From Bradyrhizobiaceae bacterium Ga0074131 (GTDB taxonomy: Bacteria; Pseudomonadota; Alphaproteobacteria; Rhizobiales; Xanthobacteraceae): a stretch of DNA of 64,000 nucleotides. This document shows positions 25,718-33,053 of the stretch, piece after piece; within the stretch, counting starts at the first letter, position 1; each line of letters starts with the position of its first letter. The notes below the pieces were generated by a model, which was not told the origin of the DNA, did no database searches, and saw nothing but the letters and a program-made list of their open reading frames with translations. The position numbers and the translations under genes were made by a program. The DNA is taken from contig LNEC01000019.1 in the NCBI GenBank assembly GCA_001464035.1, forward strand, positions 434,001-498,000. Direction: 5' to 3'.

Positions 25718-26395
25718 CTAATCCCCGAAACCGACGAACACCGTGGCTTCCTCGACAGACTTTCGTTCGGACACCACCGCATTGGCCGGGAAACTTTCAT
25801 CCGGCCAGCCCAGCGCAATGCTTTTCATGATGACCTGGTCGTCGGCGATTCCGGCGTGCTGGCGCACCACGGGTGATTGCATGATGCCCTGGCTGTTGAT
25901 CACGGCGCCGAGCCCGCGCGACCAGGCGGCGTTTACCAAAGCGGTCGCCACCGCGCCGCAATCGAACGGCGTATCGTCGCTGCCGTCCAGCACGCGGTCA
26001 TAGGTCACGATCACGCATACCGGCGCGTCGAATTGACGGAAGCCGCGCAATACCCAGTCCTGGCGCTTGTCCCTGTCGTCGCGCGCGATCCCCATGGCGG
26101 AGAACAATTGCTTGGCGACGCCGACTTGTCTATCGCGGTGCGGACCGGCAAAGGCCTGCCCGGTGCGGAACTCGCGCGACTGCGGTATGCCCGCCACCAT
26201 CCGCTCGGTGTTGCCGGCGCGGATCCGGTCCAGCGGTTCGCCGGTGATGACGTAGAAATTCCACGGCTGGGTGTTCATCGACGACGGCGCGCGCATCGCC
26301 AGCCCGATGATTTCCGCGATCAGCGCCTTCGGTACCGGGTCGGGTTTGTAACCGCGGATACTCCGGCGGCCGAGGATGACGTCATCGAACTGCAT
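25718..26395 (-). CDS. Nitroreductase family protein
   Basis: A 225-residue FMN-dependent nitroreductase-fold protein. FMN-phosphate contacts are in RRSIRGYKPDPVP, the dimer and FMN element is APSSMNTQPWNFYVITG, and the C-terminal IALGWPDESFPAN is typical of the family. The ATG at 26395 is chosen because the conserved domain starts at residue 2. The family reduces nitroaromatics, quinones or enones with NAD(P)H; the substrate here is unknown. The DNA immediately upstream holds a remnant of a dehydrogenase gene and a dispersed repeat, so this neighbourhood has been rearranged. Confidence 0.92.
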   Translation of the reverse strand: MQFDDVILGRRSIRGYKPDPVPKALIAEIIGLAMRAPSSMNTQPWNFYVITGEPLDRIRAGNTERMVAGIPQSREFRTGQAFAGPHRDRQVGVAKQLFSAMGIARDDRDKRQDWVLRGFRQFDAPVCVIVTYDRVLDGSDDTPFDCGAVATALVNAAWSRGLGAVINSQGIMQSPVVRQHAGIADDQVIMKSIALGWPDESFPANAVVSERKSVEEATVFVGFGD

Positions 26396-26438
26396 TTGTG
26401 TGGGGTTCCTGGATGATTGATGAACTGGAGGTTGTTTT

Positions 26439-26513
26439 CGCGGTTTCGTGGTCTTCGCGCAAGCGCTGTGCGACCTTGTTGGAATCGAGACGCCGCGTCT
26501 GCCGCCGAAATAG
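26439..26513 (+). pseudogene. Remnant of the 3' end of a 3-hydroxyisobutyrate-dehydrogenase-like gene
   Basis: Codons 26463-26513 read ALCDLVGIETPRLPPK-stop, closely matching the last residues (ALCDLAGIEKPRLPKK-stop) of the intact dehydrogenase ending at 24428. About 11 of 51 bases differ, many at third positions, so this was a coding paralog and not a fresh copy. Just upstream, CGCGGTTTCGTGG (26439-26451) also matches the intact gene, with the sequence between the two blocks shortened. Nothing else of the gene is left. Confidence 0.7.
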
Positions 26514-26542
26514 AGTCTCGGAGCCCCCGAATGGAATACCGA

Positions 26543-26672
26543 CCTCATCCTGAGGAGCCGCGCGTACTTCGCGCGGCGTCTCGAAGGAATGGTATCAGGT
26601 CATGTGCCAGATGGTTCGAGACGCGCATCGTGCAGCGCAAGCGCACTGCCCGAAACGCTCCTCACCATGAGG
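26543..26672. repeat. Dispersed intergenic inverted repeat
   Basis: An element about 130 bp long, bounded by CCTCATCCTGAGGAG on the left and CTCCTCACCATGAGG on the right, with matching TCTCGAAGG/TTCGAGACGCG blocks inside. I recognise this type as a common repeat in Bradyrhizobium intergenic DNA. It lies between the nitroreductase start and the end of regR and may help terminate regR transcription. Confidence 0.6.
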
Positions 26673-26695
26673 GAGCGGGGGGCAAGCGCCGCGCG

Positions 26696-27250
26696 TTACC
26701 GCGGCGCGCGCTTCGCCAAAATCCGCTGCAGCGTCCGCCGATGCATGTTGAGCCTTCGCGCCGTCTCCGAGACGTTGCGGTTGCACATCTCGTAGATGCG
26801 CTGGATGTGCTCCCAGCGCACGCGATCGGCCGACATCGGATTGTGCGGCAGCTCGGATTTTTCGGTGCCGCTCGCCAGCAATGCCGCGACGACGTCGTCG
26901 GCATCGGCGGGTTTCGACAGATAATCCACCGCGCCCATTTTTACCGCGGTGACGGCGGTGGCGATGTTGCCGTAGCCGGTCAGCACGATCGCGCGGGCGT
27001 CCGGGCGCTTGCGCTTGAGCGCCGACACCACGTCGAGGCCGTTGCCGTCGCCGAGCCGCAGATCGACCACCGCGAAGGCGGGCGCCGCCTTGCTGATCTG
27101 CGCCAGACCTTCGGACACGCTGTCGCAGGAGGTCACGGTGAAGCCGCGGGTTTCCATGGCCCGCGAGAGCCGCTCCAGGAACGGCTTGTCGTCCTCCACG
27201 ATCAGGAGCGAGCGGTCGGCCTGGTCAGTCAGTTCGGCATTGGCGTTCAA
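26696..27250 (-). CDS. regR: RegR/ActR/PrrA-type redox response regulator
   Basis: A 184-residue response regulator of the RegA/PrrA/ActR family, at its standard length. The receiver has the acidic pair VEDD near residue 20, the phospho-Asp D63 in VVDLRLGDG, and the LTGYG and SKPAD motifs. After a proline-containing linker (SELPHNPMSADRVRWEHI), the C-terminus is the near-invariant Fis-type helix-turn-helix VSETARRLNMHRRTLQRIL. In related bacteria it controls nitrogen fixation, denitrification, carbon fixation and respiration in response to redox. It lies 109 bp downstream of regS on the same strand. Confidence 0.95.
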   Translation of the reverse strand: MNANAELTDQADRSLLIVEDDKPFLERLSRAMETRGFTVTSCDSVSEGLAQISKAAPAFAVVDLRLGDGNGLDVVSALKRKRPDARAIVLTGYGNIATAVTAVKMGAVDYLSKPADADDVVAALLASGTEKSELPHNPMSADRVRWEHIQRIYEMCNRNVSETARRLNMHRRTLQRILAKRAPR

Positions 27251-27359
27251 GGTACGGGTATCCTTATATGGGCGTACACTGCATCATATGGCGCGACACG
27301 CGCCGCTGCCAAGGCCGCGCGCGGTCGATATAGCAGCCATTTCATCGGCCGGTGCGACG

Positions 27360-28694
27360 CTAAGCCGCTGGTTCATCTGATGTTTCGTTTGCTTCGGTCG
27401 CCTCGAAGCGGCTGCGCGGCCAGGCGATCTGGACCACCGCGCCATGGTCCGGAAAAGTCCGGTTGCGGAAGGCGACGGTTGCGCCGGTGCGTTCCAGCAG
27501 CGTGCGGGCGATGAAGACCCCGAGACCAAGGCCCCGGCGTCCGCCTTGGGGGTCGTCGGTACCGCGCCGGCGCGACAGATAGGGTTCGCCGATCCGCTTC
27601 AATATCTCTGGCGCGAATCCCGGTCCGTCGTCGGAAACCACGATCTCGACCGTCTCGCTGTTCCACCACGCATTCACCTCCACGGTGGCGCGCGCGAAAT
27701 CGACGGCGTTCTCCAGGATGTTGCCGACGCCGTAAAGGATCGCCGGGTTGCGGGTGCCGACCGGCTCGCGGGCGCCCGCCACCGCTATTCGGATCTTGAT
27801 CGCGACGCCGAAATCGCGATGCGGCGCCACCACCTCTTCGATCAGTGTCGACAGCGGCATGCGGTCGAACGGCGCGCCGGTCGCGGACAGCTGCGTGATC
27901 TTGGCCAGGATGTCGCGGCAGCGCTGGGTTTGTTCGCGCAGGGTCTTGAGGTCGGCGGCCAGCGGGCTGTCGGCGGCAACGGATTTCTCCAGTTCGCGCG
28001 AGATCAGGAAGATCGTCGCAAGCGGCGTACCGAGCTCGTGCGCGGCGGCTGCGGCAAGGCCGTCGAGCTGGGTCAGGTGCTGCTCCCGGGTCAGCACCAG
28101 TTCGGTGGCAGCCAGGGCGTCGGAAAGCTTTCGGGTGTCGTCGGTGACCTGGATCGCGTAAAGGCTGGTGACGCCGATCGCGAGCAGGATCGAGAGCCAG
28201 ACCCCGAACAGATAGATCGGCGGCAGCACGACGGGTTCCTCGCCCTCCCACGGCAGCGGCAGATGGAAGAAAAGCAGCGCCGAGGCGCAGGCCATCGCGA
28301 GGACGCCAAGCGCGATGGTGAGCCGGATCGGCAGCGCCGTCGCCGAGATCAGCACCGGGGCCAGAAACAGAAACGAAAACGGGTTCTGCAGGCCGCCGGT
28401 GAGAAACAGCAGCGCCGCCAGTTCCACGATGTTCAAGGCCAGCAAGGCCGCCGCATAGACCGGTTCCAGCCGCTGCATCGGGTTGAAGGCGATCTGCAGC
28501 ACGAGGTTGAGAGCCGAGGACAGGCCGACGATGGTGAGGCAGGGAATCACCTCGAAGTCGAATTCGAGCCCGTGCGCCACGACGAAAATGGCGGCGAGCT
28601 GGCCGAGCGCGGCGAGCCAGCGCAGCCGGAGAATAGTATCCAGACGGACATGGCGGCGCGGATGGCGAAAATCGGAGGCTGCTAGGTCGGTCAT
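27360..28694 (-). CDS. regS: RegS/ActS/PrrB-type redox-sensing histidine kinase
   Basis: A 444-residue membrane kinase. Six hydrophobic segments lie in the first ~185 residues and include the quinone-binding motif GGLQNPF (100-106). The H-box is AAAAHELGTPLATI with phospho-acceptor H219. The redox-active cysteine of RegB is conserved as C259 in QRCRDILAK. ATPase motifs follow: NILENAVDFA, DDGPGFAP and GLGLGVFIA. All known sensing residues of the family are therefore present. Gene order is regS then regR, as in Bradyrhizobium, and no senC lies between them. The start is the ATG at 28694; the ABC exporter diverges from it. Confidence 0.95.
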   Translation of the reverse strand: MTDLAASDFRHPRRHVRLDTILRLRWLAALGQLAAIFVVAHGLEFDFEVIPCLTIVGLSSALNLVLQIAFNPMQRLEPVYAAALLALNIVELAALLFLTGGLQNPFSFLFLAPVLISATALPIRLTIALGVLAMACASALLFFHLPLPWEGEEPVVLPPIYLFGVWLSILLAIGVTSLYAIQVTDDTRKLSDALAATELVLTREQHLTQLDGLAAAAAHELGTPLATIFLISRELEKSVAADSPLAADLKTLREQTQRCRDILAKITQLSATGAPFDRMPLSTLIEEVVAPHRDFGVAIKIRIAVAGAREPVGTRNPAILYGVGNILENAVDFARATVEVNAWWNSETVEIVVSDDGPGFAPEILKRIGEPYLSRRRGTDDPQGGRRGLGLGVFIARTLLERTGATVAFRNRTFPDHGAVVQIAWPRSRFEATEANETSDEPAA

Positions 28695-28761
28695 GTCGGC
28701 AGTTTAGCTGCGCGGGACCCCGATCACAAATTGGCATGCAGGCCAACGACTTGCTTACTAT

Positions 28762-28777
28762 GCATGGGGTTGTTTTC
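28762..28777 (+). repeat. Copy 2 of a 16-bp intergenic repeat
   Basis: GCATGGGGTTGTTTTC is identical to 17231-17246. Here it sits in the 165-bp region between the divergent regS and ABC exporter genes, so it could lie within one of their promoters. Confidence 0.5.
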
Positions 28778-28859
28778 GATATTCTGGTTTGAGGGGGCCT
28801 CGAGTCAGCCTTGCGGCTGTCTTGCGCTAGCCGCTGCAATGGCCCAATGAACGCCCCGC

Positions 28860-29654
28860 ATGATGAATAACGGCCCAGTCACGCACCACTTGCCAGCCGC
28901 CGGTCCGAGCATGCCGGCGGCGATCGATGTCGCGCACCTGGTGAAACTCTACAAGACCACCCGCGCCGTCGACGATGTCTCGTTCGCCATCGCGCGCGGC
29001 AGCATCACCGGGCTGCTCGGCGGCAACGGCGCCGGCAAGACCACCACTATCGCCATGATCATGGGGCTGGTGCTGCCGACGTCGGGCCGGATCCAGGTGC
29101 TGGGCTACCCGATGCCCGAGCAAAGCGCCGAGGTGCTGGGGCGGATGAATTTCGAAAGCCCCTATGTCGACATGCCGATGCGGCTGACGGTGCGGCAGAA
29201 CCTCACCATCTTCGGTCGCCTTTATGCGGTCGAGAATTTGCGCGAGCGCATCGAGGCGCTGGCCGCCGACCTCGATCTCGGCGACTTTCTCGACCGCGCC
29301 AACGGCAAACTCTCGGCCGGCCAGAAGACGCGCGTGGCGCTGGCGAAGGCGCTGATCAACCAGCCGGAACTGTTGCTGCTGGACGAACCGACGGCGTCGC
29401 TCGACCCCGATACCGCCGACTGGATCCGGCAACATCTCCTGACCTACCGCAAGGCTCGCGGCGCGACCATCCTGCTGGCGTCGCACAACATGCTGGAAGT
29501 CGAGCGGTTGTGCGACCGCGTCATCATCATGAAGCGCGGCCGCATCGAGGACGACGACAGTCCCGACAACATCATGGCCCGCTACAACCGGGCGACGCTG
29601 GAGGAAGTGTTTCTCGACGTCGCGCGCGGGCGACTGCAGCAGGGGACGTCATGA
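28860..29654 (+). CDS. ABC-2 type exporter, ATP-binding subunit
   Basis: A 264-residue nucleotide-binding protein. Walker A is GGNGAGKTT, the signature is KLSAGQKTR (LSAGQ in place of LSGGQ), Walker B is LLLLDEPTAS, and the switch His is in LASHNM. It resembles DrrA/NodI-type subunits. The stop overlaps the permease start by ATGA, so the two are coupled. The ~18 residues before the domain are non-conserved, and two adjacent ATGs (28860, 28863) are possible starts. The exported substrate is unknown. Confidence 0.92.
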   Translation: MMNNGPVTHHLPAAGPSMPAAIDVAHLVKLYKTTRAVDDVSFAIARGSITGLLGGNGAGKTTTIAMIMGLVLPTSGRIQVLGYPMPEQSAEVLGRMNFESPYVDMPMRLTVRQNLTIFGRLYAVENLRERIEALAADLDLGDFLDRANGKLSAGQKTRVALAKALINQPELLLLDEPTASLDPDTADWIRQHLLTYRKARGATILLASHNMLEVERLCDRVIIMKRGRIEDDDSPDNIMARYNRATLEEVFLDVARGRLQQGTS

Positions 29655-30469
29655 GCGCGCTGTTGCTGACGGGGGGTATCGCGCCGCATCGCATCAGCGC
29701 GATGATCCTGCGCTACTGGTATCTGTTGCTGTCGTCGTGGCCGCGGCTGCTGGAACTGATCTATTGGCCCGCCCTCCAGATCATCACCTGGGGGTTCCTG
29801 CAGAACTACATCTCGCAAAATGCCGGGTTTTTCGCCCAGGCCGGCGGCACCCTGATCGGCGCGGTGATCCTGTGGGATATCCTGTTTCGCGGCCAGCTCG
29901 GCTTTTCGATCTCGTTTCTCGAGGAGATGTGGGCGCGCAACCTCGGCAACCTGATGATGAGTCCGCTGAAGCCGATCGAGTTCCTGCTCGCGCTGATGGT
30001 CATGAGCCTGATCCGGCTTGCGATCGGCGTCATTCCGATGACGCTGCTGGCGATGTTCTTCTTCGACTTCAATCTGCTCGGCTTCGGGCTGCCGCTGATC
30101 GCCTTCTTCTGCAACCTGATCTTCACCAGCTGGTCGCTCGGGATCTTCGTTTCCGGCCTGGTGCTGCGCAACGGCCTCGGCGCCGAGAGCATCGTCTGGA
30201 CGCTGATGTTCGGGGTGATGCCGCTCGCCTGCGTTTACTACCCGGTCACGGTACTGCCGCACTGGCTGCAATATGTTGCCTGGGCGCTGCCGCCGACCTA
30301 TGTGTTCGAGGGAATGCGGGCGTTGCTGATCGACAAGGTGTTTCGGGCCGACCTGATGCTGATTGCGCTGGCGATCAACGCGGTGCTCTTCGTCGCGTCA
30401 TTTGCGGGGTTTCTCGCCCTCCTGCGCAGCGCCCGGCGCCACGGCTCGCTGATCCAGAGCGGCGAATAA
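29651..30469 (+). CDS. ABC-2 type exporter, permease subunit
   Basis: A 272-residue ABC-2 permease with six hydrophobic segments and the conserved C-terminal PPTYVFEGMRALL element of the family. The start is the ATG at 29651, which overlaps the stop of the ATPase gene (ATGA). This start removes an upstream, frame-shared extension that would run through the ATPase gene. Together with the ATPase it forms a complete two-gene half-transporter operon. Nothing adjacent points to a substrate; phaZ follows after 137 bp. Confidence 0.9.
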   Translation: MSALLLTGGIAPHRISAMILRYWYLLLSSWPRLLELIYWPALQIITWGFLQNYISQNAGFFAQAGGTLIGAVILWDILFRGQLGFSISFLEEMWARNLGNLMMSPLKPIEFLLALMVMSLIRLAIGVIPMTLLAMFFFDFNLLGFGLPLIAFFCNLIFTSWSLGIFVSGLVLRNGLGAESIVWTLMFGVMPLACVYYPVTVLPHWLQYVAWALPPTYVFEGMRALLIDKVFRADLMLIALAINAVLFVASFAGFLALLRSARRHGSLIQSGE

Positions 30470-30606
30470 ATCGACTTATCCCAAGAAATCGCAAGGATTC
30501 GGGGGACCTTTAGCGGTTCTGGCACGTAGATGTACCGATCCCTCCATTGACGCTTAATTACGCATTCGGCAGTATGCTGCGATGCAAAATGGGATTTGAG
30601 GATTAA

Positions 30607-31935
30607 ATGCCGATTGGTGAATTTGGCGCGCCGCCGCCCCTGGTGGCCGAAGGCAGTCCGGCGCTGACGACGCCGATGTACTGGATGTACGAAATGGCGC
30701 AGGCGTCGCTCAACCCGGCGCGAGCGGTGACCGACGCCACCAAAATCCTGTTTCAGAATCCGCTCAATCCGTGGTCGCACACCGAGTTCGGCAAATCCGT
30801 CGCCGCCGGCTGCGAGCTGTTCGAGCGTACGACGCGCCGTTACGGCAAGCCGGAATGGGACCTCAACGACACCGAGGTCAATGGCGTCCGTACCCCGGTC
30901 GAGATCCGCACCGTGTGGGAAAAACCGTTTTGCCGGCTGCTGTATTTCGATCGCAAGCTGACCCGCCCGCTGCGCAGCCCGCAGCCGCGGGTACTGATCG
31001 TGGCGCCGATGTCCGGCCATTACGCGACGCTGCTGCGCGGCACCGTCGAAGCCTTCCTGCCGACCCATGAGGTCTACATCACCGACTGGTCCGATGCGCG
31101 GATGGTCCCGCTGACCGAGGGGCGCTTCGATCTCGACGACTATGTCGACTACGTCATCGAGATGCTGCACGTGCTCGGCACCAACATGCATGTGATCGCG
31201 GTGTGCCAGCCCTCGGTGCCGGTGGTGGCGGCGGTTTCCGTGATGGAAGCCGAGCGCGATCCGTTCGTTCCGCTGTCGATGACGCTGATGGGCGGCCCGA
31301 TCGACACCCGCCGCAACCCGACCGCCGTCAACAATCTCGCCGCCGAGCGCGGCATCGACTGGTTCCGCGCCCACGTCATCACCAAGGTGCCGTTTCCGCA
31401 TCCCGGCGTGATGCGCGACGTCTATCCGGGCTTTCTGCAGCTTTCGGGCTTCATCAGCATGAATTTCGATCGCCACAGGGACGCCCACAAGGCGCTGTTC
31501 AGCAATTTGGTGAAGGGCGACGGCGACCTGGTCGACAAGCACCGCGATTTCTATGACGAGTATCTCGCCGTCATGGACCTGACCGCGGAGTATTACCTAC
31601 AGACCGTCGACACGGTGTTCGTCAAGCATGCGCTGCCCAAGGGCGAAATGACCCATCGTGACAAGCTGGTCGATCCATCGAAGATCACGCGCGTCGCGCT
31701 GATGACGGTGGAAGGCGAGAACGACGACATTTCGGGTCTTGGACAGACCGAAGCCACACATGCACTCTGCAGTTCCATTCCCGACCATCGACGGGTGCAT
31801 TACGTGCAAAAGGGCGTCGGTCATTACGGCGTCTTCAACGGCTCGCGCTTCAAATCGGAAATCGTGCCACGCATTTCCGATTTCATGCTGTCGGCAGCGA
31901 ACAGGAAACCATCACTGGTGGCCGCAGCGGAGTGA
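30607..31935 (+). CDS. phaZ: Intracellular polyhydroxyalkanoate depolymerase
   Basis: A 442-residue PhaZ of the intracellular type (PHB_depo_C family), which breaks down native PHB granules in the cytoplasm. Landmarks are the N-terminal YWMYEMAQASLNPARA, the catalytic-nucleophile region IAVCQPSVPVVAAV with a cysteine in the lipase-box position, and the C-terminal TVEGENDDISGLGQT and GVGHYGVFNG segments, which supply Asp and His. Length and motif order match the Ralstonia/Bradyrhizobium enzymes. A TTGAGGATTAAATG context precedes the start. A hairpin lies 104 bp after the stop. Confidence 0.94.
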   Translation: MPIGEFGAPPPLVAEGSPALTTPMYWMYEMAQASLNPARAVTDATKILFQNPLNPWSHTEFGKSVAAGCELFERTTRRYGKPEWDLNDTEVNGVRTPVEIRTVWEKPFCRLLYFDRKLTRPLRSPQPRVLIVAPMSGHYATLLRGTVEAFLPTHEVYITDWSDARMVPLTEGRFDLDDYVDYVIEMLHVLGTNMHVIAVCQPSVPVVAAVSVMEAERDPFVPLSMTLMGGPIDTRRNPTAVNNLAAERGIDWFRAHVITKVPFPHPGVMRDVYPGFLQLSGFISMNFDRHRDAHKALFSNLVKGDGDLVDKHRDFYDEYLAVMDLTAEYYLQTVDTVFVKHALPKGEMTHRDKLVDPSKITRVALMTVEGENDDISGLGQTEATHALCSSIPDHRRVHYVQKGVGHYGVFNGSRFKSEIVPRISDFMLSAANRKPSLVAAAE

Positions 31936-32039
31936 GCGTCGATCGAACGCGATAAAGCGGCGCGCGTAGCGACCGCAGCGCTCATTTGAGACGGTCGTAA
32001 CCCCCTGATTCGGCCCAAGGAAAGCATGATTCTGGGAAA

Positions 32040-32073
32040 ATCGAAGGAATGAGTTTTATTTCATTCCTTCGAT
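32040..32073. terminator. Perfect 13-bp hairpin downstream of phaZ
   Basis: ATCGAAGGAATGA pairs exactly with TCATTCCTTCGAT across an 8-nt loop. On the plus strand it is followed by GGTCCCCC, not a T-run. On the minus strand the stem is followed by TTTTCCC, more like an intrinsic terminator. It sits in the 313-bp gap between phaZ and the metallopeptidase gene; nothing else was recognised in that gap. Confidence 0.6.
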
Positions 32074-32248
32074 GGTCCCCCGCACCCCCTTTTCCTGCAA
32101 AATTTCCTGTCCGATACCCTCCTTATAGGGGTGGGCGTGCGGTCAGCCCCTGTATATTGGGCAAATGATTTGTTTTTGCGCCGAGCGATTTCACTGGCGG
32201 CGGATATGGCAGAATCCGGGCGAACTCCTGATCCCCGGACTTGCAGAT

Positions 32249-33004
32249 ATGGCTACACGCGCGCTCCTTTATCGGCGGCCTGCCGAACCTTCTCGACTCC
32301 TGGTCAAGCACGGCTCGCAAATCTATTCGATTAGGTTGCGCCGGCACCGCCGCGCGCGGCGTTATACCTTGCGCATCCACCCCAGCGACCGCGAAGCGAT
32401 CCTGACCATGCCGCCGCGCGGCACCATTGCCGACGCCAAGGACTTCGCGCAGCGTCACGGCGGTTGGATCGCCGCGCGTCTCGGCCGGTTGCCGAAGGCG
32501 GCGCCGTTTCTGCCGGGCACCGTGCTGCCGCTGCGCGGCGTCGCACACAGGATCGTGCATCGCGCAGCCCAGCGCGGCACCGTCTGGACCGAAGTGCGCG
32601 ACAGCGGCGAGCGGATCATCTGCGTTGCCGGCGGCGTTGAACACATCGAGCGGCGCGTCCACGACTACCTCAAGCGTGAAGTGCGCAACGATCTGCACAA
32701 GGTCACGCGGGCTTACGCCGAGGTGTATGGCGTCAAGGTGAAGCGGCTGTCGATCCGCGATCAGTCGAGTCGCTGGGGTTCCTGCACCTCCGCCGGCTCC
32801 TTGTCGTTCTCCTGGCGGCTGATCCTGGCGCCGCCTTACGTGCTCGACTATCTCGCCGCCCACGAGGTGGCGCATCTGGTCGAGATGAACCATTCGGCGC
32901 GGTTCTGGCGGGTGGTCGCCAGAGAATGCGCGCATGTCGAGCGCGCCAAGACCTGGCTCGACACCCACGGCAACGATCTGCACCGTTACGGGATACAGGA
33001 TTAG
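32249..33004 (+). CDS. M48/YgjP-like zinc metallopeptidase (DUF45)
   Basis: A 251-residue protein of the YgjP/SprT-like metal-dependent hydrolase family. The C-terminal domain carries the family core RDQSSRWGSCTSAGSLSFSW and the zinc motif HEVAHL, followed by NHSARFW with the third ligand His. The N-terminal half is basic and strand-rich. The ATG at 32249 is preferred because upstream codons are Cys/Trp-rich and unlike the family; the ribosome binding site is weak. The physiological substrate of the family is not known. It converges on the PBP gene with 49 bp between stops. Confidence 0.9.
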   Translation: MATRALLYRRPAEPSRLLVKHGSQIYSIRLRRHRRARRYTLRIHPSDREAILTMPPRGTIADAKDFAQRHGGWIAARLGRLPKAAPFLPGTVLPLRGVAHRIVHRAAQRGTVWTEVRDSGERIICVAGGVEHIERRVHDYLKREVRNDLHKVTRAYAEVYGVKVKRLSIRDQSSRWGSCTSAGSLSFSWRLILAPPYVLDYLAAHEVAHLVEMNHSARFWRVVARECAHVERAKTWLDTHGNDLHRYGIQD

Positions 33005-33053
33005 CCGGCTGCCGCTGTTGTCGTGGCCCGAGGGCGGGCTGCACGGCCGTCTG

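Noticed and set aside
30521..30546. A sigma-54 promoter upstream of phaZ (TGGCACG at 30521-30527)
   Set aside because: The -12 element should be TTGC at the right spacing; the sequence has TGTA there.
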